Positions 41,976 through 50,797 of a DNA stretch of 64,000 nucleotides are shown here, piece by piece. Source of the DNA: an uncultured Oscillospiraceae bacterium (GTDB lineage: Bacteria; Bacillota; Clostridia; Oscillospirales; Oscillospiraceae); NCBI GenBank assembly GCA_934573935.1, contig CAKTMO010000002.1:1-64000 (forward strand), read 5' to 3'. The first letter of the stretch is position 1. Every line of letters starts with the position of its first letter. The notes beneath the pieces are model-generated. The model was not told the DNA's origin and ran no database searches. It saw nothing but the letters and a program-made list of their open reading frames with translations. A program made the translations under genes and the position numbers.

Positions 41976-44387
41976 TCAACTCACAGTGTCCTTGCCGACA
42001 ATGACGCGGGCGGCCTTGACGACGTCGGTAATGGAGATGGCGCCGTCGTCGTTCAGGTCGGCGGCTTCCTTATAGGCACCGGTGAGGCTGGTCTTGCCCA
42101 CCAGGTGGGACTGCAGCGACACCAGGTCGATGATGGTGATCTTTCCGTCGCCGTTCAGATCGCCCTTGACCACCAGGATGTAGGTCTGTCCGCCGACCTG
42201 AGCCGTCATGCCGGTGGCCAGCGGCGTATCGTCGGAGACCACCAGGTCGCCGTCATAGACGGTGACGTTGCGGCCCAGCTGGGAGGCGGTGGCGCCGGGG
42301 GTCAGGCCGGGCCAGTAGTCGCCGTCGGTGGTCTGGCCCAGGGGGATGGCGGTGTAGACGGGGCTGAAGGTCATGTTCTTGCTCTCCATGACGGTCTTGC
42401 CCTCGGTATAGCCGTCCCAGTGGCTGAAGCGGTAGGCGTTTTTGCCGTCAGGCGCTTTGGCGGGGGCGGTGCGGGGGGCGGGGATCAGCTCGCCCTCGGC
42501 CACGGTGCCCACCATGTAGGTATCGCCGTCGGCATCCAGGAAGGTATAGGTATAGGTATCGGCATAGTGGGCGTACAGGGTCAGGTCGGCGGCAATGACC
42601 TTGTTACCGGACATGATCTGCTCGCCGCCCACAGGATCGGTGAACCAGCCGATGAAGGAGTAGCCGTTCTTTCTGGCGGAGGGCAGCTTGCCATAGACGA
42701 TATCGTCCAGGGAGACGGTCTTGGTGGCGCTGCCCTGGAGGGTGCCGCCGTTGGCGTCGAAGGTGACGGTGTAGGTATCCTCCGTGCGGATGGGACCGCT
42801 GCTTCTGCCCACGGTGAAGCTGGATTCCACTAAGGTGAAGCTCTTGCCACCGGCCTCGGCGGTCAGGGTGAAGGTATAGCTGCCTTCGCTCAGGTTGCTG
42901 TAGGCCACGGAATCGTCCAGATTCATCAGGTCATAGGCGGTGTCGTTGGGGCGGGCGGAGGCGCTGATGGTGGTCCGGCCCGCGCGGGTGGTGACGGAAA
43001 TGCTGATCCTGTCGATGGGGACAGAGCAGGCCACCACACCGCGCACGGGGAAGGAGGACGCGCCGTAGGCCAGCGTGTTATTCTCGCCGGGGTAGATGAC
43101 GCCCTGCAGGGAGAAGTCGGCGCTGCTGTCGGCCACGGGGACGGGCTGCCAGGCGGCGACGACGCCGTCGGTGCCGCTGACCATGACCAGACTACTCTCC
43201 TGATAGCTGAGATATGTACCGGTGGCCACATTTTTCAACAGCTGGCCGCTGCCGGAGGCGCTGCCCACCAGCTCCCACTTCTGGGAGTCGGAGGTGCTGG
43301 GGGTCTCCATGGAGACGCCGCTGCGGCCCGCGGACAGGCGCAGGGTCTTATTGTTGACCACGGCGGACAGGGTATAGAAGCCGCCTTCAAAATACGTCAG
43401 GGTGAAGGTGCGGGCGGAGGCGGCGCTGTGGACATCCACATTGCCGCGGTCATCGGCGGACAGGCTCATGCGCTGGTCGCCGCTGAGGAGGATGCGGTAG
43501 CTGCCGTCGGCCTGGTGGGCGGTGCGGTTGTTCATCAGCATCACCAGGGCGTCGGCGGGCTCGCGGACGCGCAGGCGGGTGTAGACGCCCATCTGCACAT
43601 CGCCGGAGCAGCCGTAGTAATAGCGCAGGATCTTGCCGGTGGTGCCGTATTTGTCGGCGGTGGTGCCGGACATGGTCTCGCCGGTCTTGCCGTTTTCGGC
43701 GCGCAGCTCGGCGGCGCTGACCAGGCGGCCGGATTCGTTATAGATGGCCTGGATGATCTCGCTCTCCGGCTGGTTGGCAAAGCCGCCCAGGGCGGCGAAA
43801 GCCCGCTGGATCAGGGAGTAGGCGCCGTCCACGCCGTGCTGGACGGCACGGCTCCAGAACACGTTCTTCAGGGCCACGGAGTAGTTTTCGATATCAAAGC
43901 CGGCGGTATTGCGCTCGACCGCGTCCACCAGGGGGGTATAAAAGGTGGCCTGGGTATAGTCGAACTGGGCCTGGGCGAAGGTGCCGCGGTATTCCTCATA
44001 GACCCAGCGCCAGACGTTGTCGAAGTTGGTGCCGTAGCCGGAGATGGGATAGGTATACGCCTCCACCAGATCGCTGCCGAACTGGTTGTACCAGGGGTTG
44101 TCGCTGTTGACGCACCACTGGGCGAACTTGTAGGGCGTGTTGGAGGCACTGGCAAACATGTACATACCATAGGACTTGCCGCCGGGGTCACCGTCCACGG
44201 AGGAGACGTAGCCGGGGCCGTCGGAGGCGTCGCCCACCTCGTAATAGCGGCTCAGGTCGTCGTAATCGGCGCGGTTCCACTGGTGGGCGGTCTCCGCGAT
44301 GGTGTGGATGAGAAAGCCGCTGCCCACCAGGCCCAGCACGATGGCAAAGCTGAGCAGCAGGGCGGTTCCCTTTTTCAATAGCTTCAT
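41976..44387 (-). CDS. Secreted dockerin protein with lysozyme-like N-terminal domain
   Basis: An 803-residue exported protein. After an N-terminal signal/anchor (1-32), residues about 35-240 resemble phage or clostridial peptidoglycan-hydrolase domains (GDPGGKSYGMYMFA, then FDYTQATFYTPLVDA). A beta-trefoil-like segment follows (about 285-420), then an InlB-type beta-repeat (about 545-612, TVTFDANGGT to LYAHY). A type I dockerin is at about 740-800 with two calcium loops, DLNGDGKITIID and DLNDDGAISITD. The hydrolase assignment rests on pattern similarity; the catalytic residue is not identified. The next gene encodes a cohesin. Confidence 0.8.
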   Translation of the reverse strand: MKLLKKGTALLLSFAIVLGLVGSGFLIHTIAETAHQWNRADYDDLSRYYEVGDASDGPGYVSSVDGDPGGKSYGMYMFASASNTPYKFAQWCVNSDNPWYNQFGSDLVEAYTYPISGYGTNFDNVWRWVYEEYRGTFAQAQFDYTQATFYTPLVDAVERNTAGFDIENYSVALKNVFWSRAVQHGVDGAYSLIQRAFAALGGFANQPESEIIQAIYNESGRLVSAAELRAENGKTGETMSGTTADKYGTTGKILRYYYGCSGDVQMGVYTRLRVREPADALVMLMNNRTAHQADGSYRILLSGDQRMSLSADDRGNVDVHSAASARTFTLTYFEGGFYTLSAVVNNKTLRLSAGRSGVSMETPSTSDSQKWELVGSASGSGQLLKNVATGTYLSYQESSLVMVSGTDGVVAAWQPVPVADSSADFSLQGVIYPGENNTLAYGASSFPVRGVVACSVPIDRISISVTTRAGRTTISASARPNDTAYDLMNLDDSVAYSNLSEGSYTFTLTAEAGGKSFTLVESSFTVGRSSGPIRTEDTYTVTFDANGGTLQGSATKTVSLDDIVYGKLPSARKNGYSFIGWFTDPVGGEQIMSGNKVIAADLTLYAHYADTYTYTFLDADGDTYMVGTVAEGELIPAPRTAPAKAPDGKNAYRFSHWDGYTEGKTVMESKNMTFSPVYTAIPLGQTTDGDYWPGLTPGATASQLGRNVTVYDGDLVVSDDTPLATGMTAQVGGQTYILVVKGDLNGDGKITIIDLVSLQSHLVGKTSLTGAYKEAADLNDDGAISITDVVKAARVIVGKDTVS

Positions 44388-44484
44388 AGCGGTTTTTCCT
44401 CACTCTCCGTCAGAATAGCGGCAATGCAAAGGGAGGGCGGGCACAATGCCTTTCCACCGATTTACAGAATCTTAGTCATAATGC

Positions 44485-44513
44485 AGTATACCATCCGCGG
44501 GCAGGCTTGTCTA
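44485..44513 (-). promoter_or_regulatory. Promoter of the dockerin-cohesin operon
   Basis: Minus strand TAGACA (44513-44508), 17 bases, TATACT (44490-44485), about 95 bases before the start codon. Confidence 0.65.
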
Positions 44514-44654
44514 TGGCAAATGCGAAAAAAACACAAAAAATTGGGGAATTTTGTCGTGCGGACACTATATTTGGGGAGACTTACCGCCGGTGCGACGGCG
44601 GGGCGGTGGAAAATGCTGGCAGAAGGCAAACGGACAGGGGCGGCGGAAAAGGGC

Positions 44655-44683
44655 TTGCCTTTTGGGCGGGGGTATAGTAAAAT
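44655..44683 (+). promoter_or_regulatory. Possible promoter of the beta-helix surface protein
   Basis: TTGCCT, 17 bases, TAAAAT on the plus strand, about 115 bases before the start. Confidence 0.5.
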
Positions 44684-44797
44684 ATGGTATGTACAACCGC
44701 ATAGGAATGAAGGCCTTTTGTCCCATGGGACAAAAAATTTTTCCGGAGGAAAAATTTGCGGCGGTGCGGATATTTATCATACGGAGGAGGAACGTCT

Positions 44798-46720
44798 ATG
44801 AGAAAGATGATGGCAGCTTTGCTGATGGCGCTGTGCATGATGCTGAGCCTGCTGCCGGTGACGGCGCTGGCCATGGAGCCGGAGGCGGCAGGCGACGGCT
44901 TTGTGGCCCTGAACGGCACGGAGGGGACGCCGGTGGCGGCTCCGGTGGTGCAGAGCGGGGCGGAGATGCCGGTCGTTGAGGTGGATGTTAGCGGCGCGGA
45001 TGTCACGAATGAGGATTATGAGATCAACAGCAGCATGATCAAGATTCGTAAGCCCGGCAAACTCTACAAATTAACCGGCTCCACTACCAAGGACATTCGT
45101 TTTTGGGGCAGTCATGATCTCGACAACAAAAAAGAGTTCTATCTGTGTCTGAACGGTGTTACTACCGGTGCCATTGGTGCTTACAGCGATCCGGATGGCA
45201 TGACGCTGTCTGTTGAAGTTGCCGCGGGTACGACCAATACGGTCGCCAGACTGAACGCGGTGAATTTGACTATCTTTGGCAGTGGTACGCTGAATGCTTC
45301 TTCTCTTGGCATTACAGAATCGAAGGCCGTACCTAATGTATTAACGATCACGGATACCACAATCAATGTGAATGTCAGTCGGAATTCCGACACCTGGCAC
45401 GGCACATGCGTGCTGACGGGTTCTGCTGATGTTACTTACACCGGCAACGGAAACTACGCTCCTCTTCAGGTAGGTGAGTCCGGCTGTGCAGGATGTTGCT
45501 CCCTGACCATTGAAGATCACGCCAAACTTCGCTGCCTGCAACCTGGCACAGCGGTTCCCGCATATTCCGTTAATGGCTTGGAGACGTTTGGCTCCGCCAG
45601 TATCACCGTAAAGGGCAATGGCTATCTGAAAGCCGAGGGACGTGACAGCACGAGTGGATATGCCGGTTGTGGTATCATGTCCCAGGGTAATATTAGCATC
45701 GAGGATAAAGGCACTATCGAAGCAACCGGCTACAATGTAGGGCTGCGCACCAGCGGCAAGGTGTCTGTTAATGGCGGCAAGATCATTGCCACAGGTATTG
45801 GAAGCAACGGCATTTATGCTGGCGGCGGTATCGAGATCACGAACGGCGCGTATGTGAAGGCCGAGGGGTATTGGCCCGCGCTGTATGGCGATGGTGACGT
45901 CGTTATTAAAAACAGCACCGTGGATGCGATCAGCAATGCAGATACTGCTATCTTTACCAGCGGTTCTAACGAAGATAAAAAAATTGAAATTTCCAACAGC
46001 ATCGTAAACGTCACCTGCCCCAGCAACCGCTATGGCATTTATGGCATGGGGGGGACAACTGTTGATGGCTGCTGGCTTGTGGCCTCTAACGAATATGCGT
46101 TGGGCGGCAGCAGCACTTCCATCACCAACAGTGTGCTGTTCAACGGCAAGGACGGCAAGGTCATTGGCGAGGCGAAGCTGCTGGAGGATGCGGAGATCGC
46201 GGAGGGCATGACGCTGGTGGTGCCGGAGGGCACGAAGCTGACTGTGCCGGACGAGATGACGCTGACCAACAACGGCACGATGGACATTCAGGGCGAGGTC
46301 GCCAAGGTGGGCAGCGGTGAGACCCTCTGCGGCACTGACGGCGGCAACCACACCATGAAGCACTTCCCCGGCAAGGCGGCCACCAAGACTGCCGAGGGAA
46401 TGAAGGAGTATTGGCAGTGCCTGCTGTGCGGCAAGACCTTCCTGGATCAGAGCGGCAGCAAGGAGGTCACCGATCCGGCTCAGCTGGTGATCCCCAAGCT
46501 GGCGGACAACAACAACGGGAATAACGGCAACAATAGCAACAACGGCAGCCAGCACGTGAACCGCCGCTATCCCGCCAACACGGGCAGCACTACGGCTCCC
46601 GCCGACGATGGCAAGAACGTGACCTCCGCCAAGACCGGCGACATGGGCGTGGCTCTGTACGCGGTGACGGCGCTGCTGAGCTTGAGCGGCGGCGCTTGGA
46701 TGGCACGCAAGCGGAAATAA
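44798..46720 (+). CDS. Cell-wall-anchored beta-helix surface protein
   Basis: A 640-residue secreted protein. Signal peptide at 1-26 (ending TALAM); a long stretch of short beta-strand repeats (about 130-500; repeated N-G/S-x-I turns such as GNISIEDKGTIEATGYN) typical of right-handed beta-helix adhesins; a Cys-containing C-terminal module (about 520-570, EYWQCLLCGKTFLD); an Asn/Gly linker; and a sorting-like end, AKTGD at 611-615, a membrane helix and RKRK. The anchor motif is a KTGD variant of LPXTG, so sortase attachment is inferred. Base composition of the central part is much lower in GC than the two ends. Confidence 0.8.
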   Translation: MRKMMAALLMALCMMLSLLPVTALAMEPEAAGDGFVALNGTEGTPVAAPVVQSGAEMPVVEVDVSGADVTNEDYEINSSMIKIRKPGKLYKLTGSTTKDIRFWGSHDLDNKKEFYLCLNGVTTGAIGAYSDPDGMTLSVEVAAGTTNTVARLNAVNLTIFGSGTLNASSLGITESKAVPNVLTITDTTINVNVSRNSDTWHGTCVLTGSADVTYTGNGNYAPLQVGESGCAGCCSLTIEDHAKLRCLQPGTAVPAYSVNGLETFGSASITVKGNGYLKAEGRDSTSGYAGCGIMSQGNISIEDKGTIEATGYNVGLRTSGKVSVNGGKIIATGIGSNGIYAGGGIEITNGAYVKAEGYWPALYGDGDVVIKNSTVDAISNADTAIFTSGSNEDKKIEISNSIVNVTCPSNRYGIYGMGGTTVDGCWLVASNEYALGGSSTSITNSVLFNGKDGKVIGEAKLLEDAEIAEGMTLVVPEGTKLTVPDEMTLTNNGTMDIQGEVAKVGSGETLCGTDGGNHTMKHFPGKAATKTAEGMKEYWQCLLCGKTFLDQSGSKEVTDPAQLVIPKLADNNNGNNGNNSNNGSQHVNRRYPANTGSTTAPADDGKNVTSAKTGDMGVALYAVTALLSLSGGAWMARKRK

Positions 46721-46727
46721 CTTTATC

Positions 46728-46766
46728 ACAGCAAAAAAGCGCCCCGATGGGGCGCTTTTTTGCTGT
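46728..46766 (+). terminator. Terminator of the surface-protein gene
   Basis: Eighteen-base arms (AGCAAAAAAGCGCCCC pairing with GGGGCGCTTTTTTGCT inside) around a three-base loop with T-run. Confidence 0.93.
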
Positions 46767-46769
46767 TGG

Positions 46770-47093
46770 TTTTTGGGGTGGGCGGGGTAGGACCCCGCCC
46801 CTACGCACTTCCACCGCACCCTTCCGTAGGGGCCGACGACTCTGTCGGCCCGACCGTACCGTCTCACGACAACCCCTCCGGCGCTTCGCGCCACCTCCCC
46901 TTACACAGGGGAGGCTTTTATTTCGTATGTTGGAAGTGGTTGCGTTCACTGGGCGGCGGGGTGAGGGCACCCCGCCCTACGAAGTAATGCGGTAACCATT
47001 TGTTTGTAGGGTGGCCTGCCCTCAGGCCGCCGCGTACAACGATTTATCCTCTGTCGCCACAGCATCCATCAATTATCCACCGCACCTTCAAAA
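46770..47093. repeat. Mosaic repeat block, first part
   Basis: No gene is seen. Contains a GGGCCGAC/GTCGGCCC palindrome (46826-46852), a right-end fragment of the palindromic element family (46871-46917), an inverted GGCGGGGTG palindrome (46951-46981), a GGTGGCCTGCCCTCAGGCCGCC palindrome (about 47007-47032) and a CAGCATCCATCA core fragment. Confidence 0.65.
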
Positions 47094-47297
47094 AAGGCCC
47101 CCTTGTGCAAAGGGGGCTGTCGAGCGGCAGCGAGACTGGGGGATTGTCGGCACGTTAAAAAAACATGCCGGTGGCATGTTTTTAGTGCCGATCTCGGCAG
47201 CTATGCTGCCGTAGCATCCATCAGCTTACCACCGCACCATCTTGTGACAACCCCTCCGTCGCCTGCGGCGACACCTCCCATTACACAGGGGAGGCTT
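47094..47297. repeat. Palindromic element with structured core (forward copy)
   Basis: A 204-bp complete copy: left end AAGGCCCCCTTGTGCAAAGG.., inner variable hairpin (GAGCGGCAGCGAGAC), ~110-bp core with CGGCAC..GTGCCG enclosing an AACATGCCGGTGGCATGTT hairpin, then the right end CCCCTCCGTCGCCTGCGGCG.. to GGGGAGGCTT. The core matches 29307-29412 almost base for base in the opposite orientation. Confidence 0.72.
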
Positions 47298-47640
47298 TGG
47301 GGTGCTCTATATGACGGAAATGTGTGCGTTCACCGTCAGGGTGAATATCCCAAGGGTACTCGTTCCGCTGCGCTTCACCGCGCAGGTCGTCCGCCCCTAC
47401 GGAAGTGTGGCGGGTGCCGCGCGGTAAACGGCAGGTGGGGTAGAACCCCGCCCCTACGAATTTTTGCCGCGCCCGTTGCATTCGTCGCGCAGCGGGGTGA
47501 GGGCACCCCGCCCTACGGAGGGGAGCGAAGTTATACGCAGAAGCGGGGCTCTGTCTCGCCCCCTGTTCAGGATAAATCCATTGTAAATCACGAGGGAGGG
47601 GCAGAGCCCCTCCCCTGCGGATTTTACCGCACTTTTTGCG
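47298..47640. repeat. Mosaic repeat block, second part
   Basis: No gene is seen. Includes an inverted copy of the long-loop unit also present at 21087 (GGGTACTCGTTCCGCTGCGC segment), GGGGTAGAACCCCGCCCC, GCGGGGTGAGGGCACCCCGCC and GGAGGGGCAGAGCCCCTCCC palindromes. Confidence 0.62.
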
Positions 47641-47641
47641 T

Positions 47642-48643
47642 TTATCGGGCGTTTTCGGCCCAGTGGTTATCTACCAGTTTATCGAAGTCTACCCATTGAT
47701 CCTGTGTCAGCTCACCGGCCTGGGTCATGACGGTCTCCAGGCGCTCCAGGGCCTCCTTTTCCATGGTCAGGGGCGTATTCCAGGCGCCGATCTGGCGGTG
47801 GCGGGCAGTGACGGCGGTGAGGGTATCCAGCTCCGTATCGGGGAACTGGGCGATGATGGCCTGGGCCACCTCGCGGTCGGTATGGGTATCCACCCAATCC
47901 AGGGCGCGGGCGATGGCGCGGCAGAAGGCGGCGATGACGTCGTCATGCTGGGCCGTGTAGCTCTGGGATGCGAAATAGGCGGTATAGGGGATGGCGCCGC
48001 TCTCGGCCCCGATGGAGCAGAGGATGTGGCCCTGGCCCGCGTTGACCACCTGGGTGGCGGCGGGTTCGAAGAGGGTAACGTAGTCCCCCTGGCCGCCGGT
48101 GAAGGCGCCGGCCATCATGTTGAACTGGACGCTGGTGTCCACGATCACGTCCACCTGGGGCTCCAGGCCGTGCTGGCGCAGGACGTATTCCAGCGTCATT
48201 TCCGGCACGCCGCCCTTGCGGCCGCCGATGATGGTCTTGCCCCGCAGGTCCTCCCAGTCGAAGGCCGTGTCCTCGCGGCCCATGAGGAACGCGCCGTCGC
48301 AGGCCGTCAGCTGGCCGAAGACCACGGGATAGTCGTCCTTGCCCTGATTGTAAATGTAGACGCAGCTTTCGGGTCCGGCAAGGCCGATGTCGCTCTGGCC
48401 GGAGACTACGGCGGTCATGACCTTGTCGGCGCCGCCGCCGTTGGTCAGCTCGATGGCAAGGCCCTCCTCCTGGAAAAAGCCCAGCTCCAGCGCCACATAC
48501 TGGGGCGCGTAGAACACGGAATGGGTCACTTCGTTCAGGCGGACGGTGGTCAGCGGCTTCTTCGCGGGATCCGACGCGCCGCAGCCGCACAGCAGCGGCA
48601 GCAGCATCAGGGCGGCCAGGGCGGCCGCGATGTGTTTTTTCAT
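47642..48643 (-). CDS. ABC transporter substrate-binding lipoprotein (NMT1/SsuA-like)
   Basis: A 333-residue binding protein of the nitrate/sulfonate/thiamine-precursor type. Lipoprotein signal peptide with Cys21 (LCGC). The conserved SVFYAPQYVALELGFFQEEGL-like start and GRKGGVPEMTLEYVL segment are visible. Its ATG overlaps the permease stop (ATGA), so 48643 is preferred over an upstream ATG inside the permease gene. No THI-box or other riboswitch is evident, so the ligand is unassigned. Confidence 0.85.
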   Translation of the reverse strand: MKKHIAAALAALMLLPLLCGCGASDPAKKPLTTVRLNEVTHSVFYAPQYVALELGFFQEEGLAIELTNGGGADKVMTAVVSGQSDIGLAGPESCVYIYNQGKDDYPVVFGQLTACDGAFLMGREDTAFDWEDLRGKTIIGGRKGGVPEMTLEYVLRQHGLEPQVDVIVDTSVQFNMMAGAFTGGQGDYVTLFEPAATQVVNAGQGHILCSIGAESGAIPYTAYFASQSYTAQHDDVIAAFCRAIARALDWVDTHTDREVAQAIIAQFPDTELDTLTAVTARHRQIGAWNTPLTMEKEALERLETVMTQAGELTQDQWVDFDKLVDNHWAENAR

Positions 48644-49455
48644 GCTTTTAACCCCCATACATGATACAATAATTTTTCCACCCACAGCACCAGCCGGTAC
48701 ATGACCACCGCGGCCACCAGCAGCAACAACACGCTGGTCATGACCAGATCCATGTTGAACACCTGGGAGCCGTAGACGATCAGGTAGCCGAGGCCGGAGC
48801 GTGAGACAAGAAACTCACCCATGATGACACCCACCCAGGAGAGGCCCACGTTGACCTTCAGGGTGTTGAGCAGCGTGGCGTAGTTGGCGGGAAACACCAG
48901 CATCCACAGCAGCTGCCAGCGGCTGGCGCCCATGGCGGCCATCAGCCGTGTTTTCTGGACATCCGTGGCACGGAAGCCCTCGTACATATTGAGAATGGTG
49001 ACGATCAGCGAGATGGCCAGGGTCATGACGATGATGGCGCCGGTTCCGGCGCCCATCCACACGATGAAGATGGGGCCCAGCGCCGTTTTGGGCAGGGCGT
49101 TGAGCACCACCAGGTACGGATCCAGCACGCGGCTGAGGGTGGGCCACCACCACATGGCCACCGCCACCACCGTTCCGGCGGCGGTGCCCAGCAGGAAGCC
49201 CACGGCGGTCTCCCAGCAGGAGACGCCCACGTGGATCAGCACATCCCCTGAGCGGCACAGGTTCAGAAATGTGGCGGCGATGCGGCTGGGACTGCTGACG
49301 AGAAAGCCGTCGCTGAGTCCCAGGCGGCAGCTGAGCTCCCAAAAGGCGAAAAAGCCCACGAGAAGGGCGATCTGCCACAGGCGTACCCGCCGGTTCTGCC
49401 GCCGCAGCTGCCGCAGATACCGGGCACGCTTGGGCGACAGGGGCGATTCATTCAC
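48640..49455 (-). CDS. ABC transporter permease (SsuC-like)
   Basis: A 271-residue inner-membrane protein with about six helices and the EAA-loop region (GFRATDVQKTRLMAAMGASRWQ, about 165-186) that contacts the ATPase. It overlaps the ATPase gene upstream by eight bases and the binding-protein gene downstream by four, so the three are one tightly coupled operon. Confidence 0.9.
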   Translation of the reverse strand: MNESPLSPKRARYLRQLRRQNRRVRLWQIALLVGFFAFWELSCRLGLSDGFLVSSPSRIAATFLNLCRSGDVLIHVGVSCWETAVGFLLGTAAGTVVAVAMWWWPTLSRVLDPYLVVLNALPKTALGPIFIVWMGAGTGAIIVMTLAISLIVTILNMYEGFRATDVQKTRLMAAMGASRWQLLWMLVFPANYATLLNTLKVNVGLSWVGVIMGEFLVSRSGLGYLIVYGSQVFNMDLVMTSVLLLLVAAVVMYRLVLWVEKLLYHVWGLKA

Positions 49456-50212
49456 GCAGCTCCAGCTCCTTCCATATGGCGTCGAAATAGCGGGCGAAGG
49501 CGGGATTTTCCCGCCGCTTCAGGGGATCCAGGGACCGCAGCTCCCCCATGTCAAAGACAGCCTTGACGGTGGCGGGGCGGCGGGAAAGCACGATCACCCG
49601 ATCCGACATGCTGACGGCCTCGGAGATATCGTGGGTCACCAGAAGGGCGGTCTTGCCCTCGGAGCGGATGATGCGCCAGATGTCGCCGGACACCGCCAGA
49701 CGGGTCTGATAGTCCAGGGCGGAGAAGGGTTCATCCAGCAGCAGGATATCCGGCCCTGTGGCCAGGGTGCGGATCAGGGCGCAGCGCTGGCGCATACCGC
49801 CGGAGAGCTGGTCGGGCCGCTTGACGGCGAATTCCGACAGGTCGTAGCGTGTCAGCAGTGTCTCCACCCGTTGACGGTGCTGAGGGTCACGGTCGCGGCG
49901 GATCTGCAGGCCCAGCATCACGTTATCCCGTATGGAGCGCCATTCAAACAGCTGGTCGCGCTGGGGCATGAAGCCCATGCGGCCATCGGTGCCGGCCACC
50001 GGCCGGCCGTACAGCTCCACCGTGCCGCCGTCCAGCGTCTCCAGCCCCGCCAGCACGCCCAGCAGCGTGGATTTTCCGCAGCCGGAGGGCCCCACGATGC
50101 TGACGAATTCCCCCTCCGCCACGGAGAAGGTCACGCCGCCCAGGGCCTCCACCTCGCCGTTGCGGGCCTGATACGTCAGGGTGGCGGAGCGCACGGAAAT
50201 GATTTGGTTCAT
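49448..50212 (-). CDS. ABC transporter ATP-binding protein (SsuB-like)
   Basis: A 254-residue ATPase with Walker A GPSGCGKST (about 41-49), Q-loop, signature LSGGMRQR (about 137-144), Walker B ILLLDEPFSALD (about 157-168) and the H-loop THD (about 194). The ATG at 50212 follows GGGAGG. It is the first gene of the operon. A GGGAGAGACC/TCTCTCCC hairpin lies upstream but no recognised riboswitch. Confidence 0.92.
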   Translation of the reverse strand: MNQIISVRSATLTYQARNGEVEALGGVTFSVAEGEFVSIVGPSGCGKSTLLGVLAGLETLDGGTVELYGRPVAGTDGRMGFMPQRDQLFEWRSIRDNVMLGLQIRRDRDPQHRQRVETLLTRYDLSEFAVKRPDQLSGGMRQRCALIRTLATGPDILLLDEPFSALDYQTRLAVSGDIWRIIRSEGKTALLVTHDISEAVSMSDRVIVLSRRPATVKAVFDMGELRSLDPLKRRENPAFARYFDAIWKELELRE

Positions 50213-50300
50213 ACGCGCCTCCCTTTTTTGATACGAAACCTTGGGGAGAGAGGTCTCTCCCTGCATCAGTATACGGCGGGCGGGGACGATTGGTTACTCG

Positions 50301-50329
50301 TTGACATTTCCGGCCCTTTGGTGTACCAT
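50301..50329 (+). promoter_or_regulatory. ridA promoter
   Basis: TTGACA, 17 bases, TACCAT, 33 bases before the start codon. Confidence 0.75.
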
Positions 50330-50361
50330 GGAAGTACACAATCAACGAGGAGGATGTTCCC

Positions 50362-50742
50362 ATGAAGAAGATCATTTCCACCACCAACGCGCCCGCCGCC
50401 ATCGGCCCCTATTCCCAGGCCATCGACTGCGGCACCTTTGTTGTGACCTCCGGCCAGGTGCCCTTTGATCCCGCCACCGGTGAGTTCGTTCCCGGTGGCA
50501 TTACCGAGCAGACCCGTCAGGTGCTGACCAACATCAAGGCCATCCTGACCGAAGCCGGTCTGACCATGGACAACGTGGTGAAGACCACCGTATTTTTGCA
50601 GAACATGGGCGATTTCGCCGCCATGAACGCGGTGTATGCCGAGTTCTTCACCGAGGGACAGTATCCCGCCCGCTCCGCCGTGGAGGTGGGCGCGTTGCCC
50701 AAGGGCGCGCTGGTGGAGATCGAGACCATCTGCGTGAAGTAA
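50362..50742 (+). CDS. ridA: RidA family enamine/imine deaminase
   Basis: A 126-residue YjgF/YER057c/UK114 protein. The GPYSQAI start (15-21), the [12 protein letters not shown] segment and Arg105-like residue in the YPARSAVEV segment, which binds the carboxylate, are visible. It hydrolyses reactive 2-aminoacrylate formed by PLP enzymes. AGGAGG precedes the ATG. Monocistronic with a strong terminator. Confidence 0.95.
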   Translation: MKKIISTTNAPAAIGPYSQAIDCGTFVVTSGQVPFDPATGEFVPGGITEQTRQVLTNIKAILTEAGLTMDNVVKTTVFLQNMGDFAAMNAVYAEFFTEGQYPARSAVEVGALPKGALVEIETICVK

Positions 50743-50748
50743 GTTGAT

Positions 50749-50792
50749 ACAGCAAAAAAGGACACCCCCGATGGGGTGTCCTTTTTTGCTGT
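50749..50792. terminator. Bidirectional terminator, ridA / GH-like gene
   Basis: ACAGCAAAAAAGGACACCCC pairs with the right arm ending GCTGT; A-run and T-run on either side. Confidence 0.93.
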
Positions 50793-50797
50793 ATTGC

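Larger units (their letters stand above)
44401..44797. other. Intergenic region with divergent promoters
   Basis: About 400 bases, locally AT-richer than its neighbours, between the divergent dockerin and beta-helix genes. It holds a minus-strand and a plus-strand promoter and no convincing gene or repeat. Confidence 0.5.

Noticed and set aside
40302..42833. An 843-codon plus-strand frame opposite the cohesin and dockerin genes
   Set aside because: Gly-rich shadow overlapping two well-supported genes and a terminator.
44424..44801. A 125-codon plus-strand frame upstream of the surface-protein gene
   Set aside because: It covers the predicted promoters and ends at the next gene start; no ribosome-binding site or family pattern.
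47103..47699. A 198-codon frame across the repeat block
   Set aside because: It is composed entirely of palindromic repeat sequence and runs into the opposite-strand binding-protein gene.
50213..50300. Possible TPP or other riboswitch before the ABC transporter
   Set aside because: Only a simple GGGAGAGA/TCTCTCCC hairpin is seen; the conserved THI-box core is absent.
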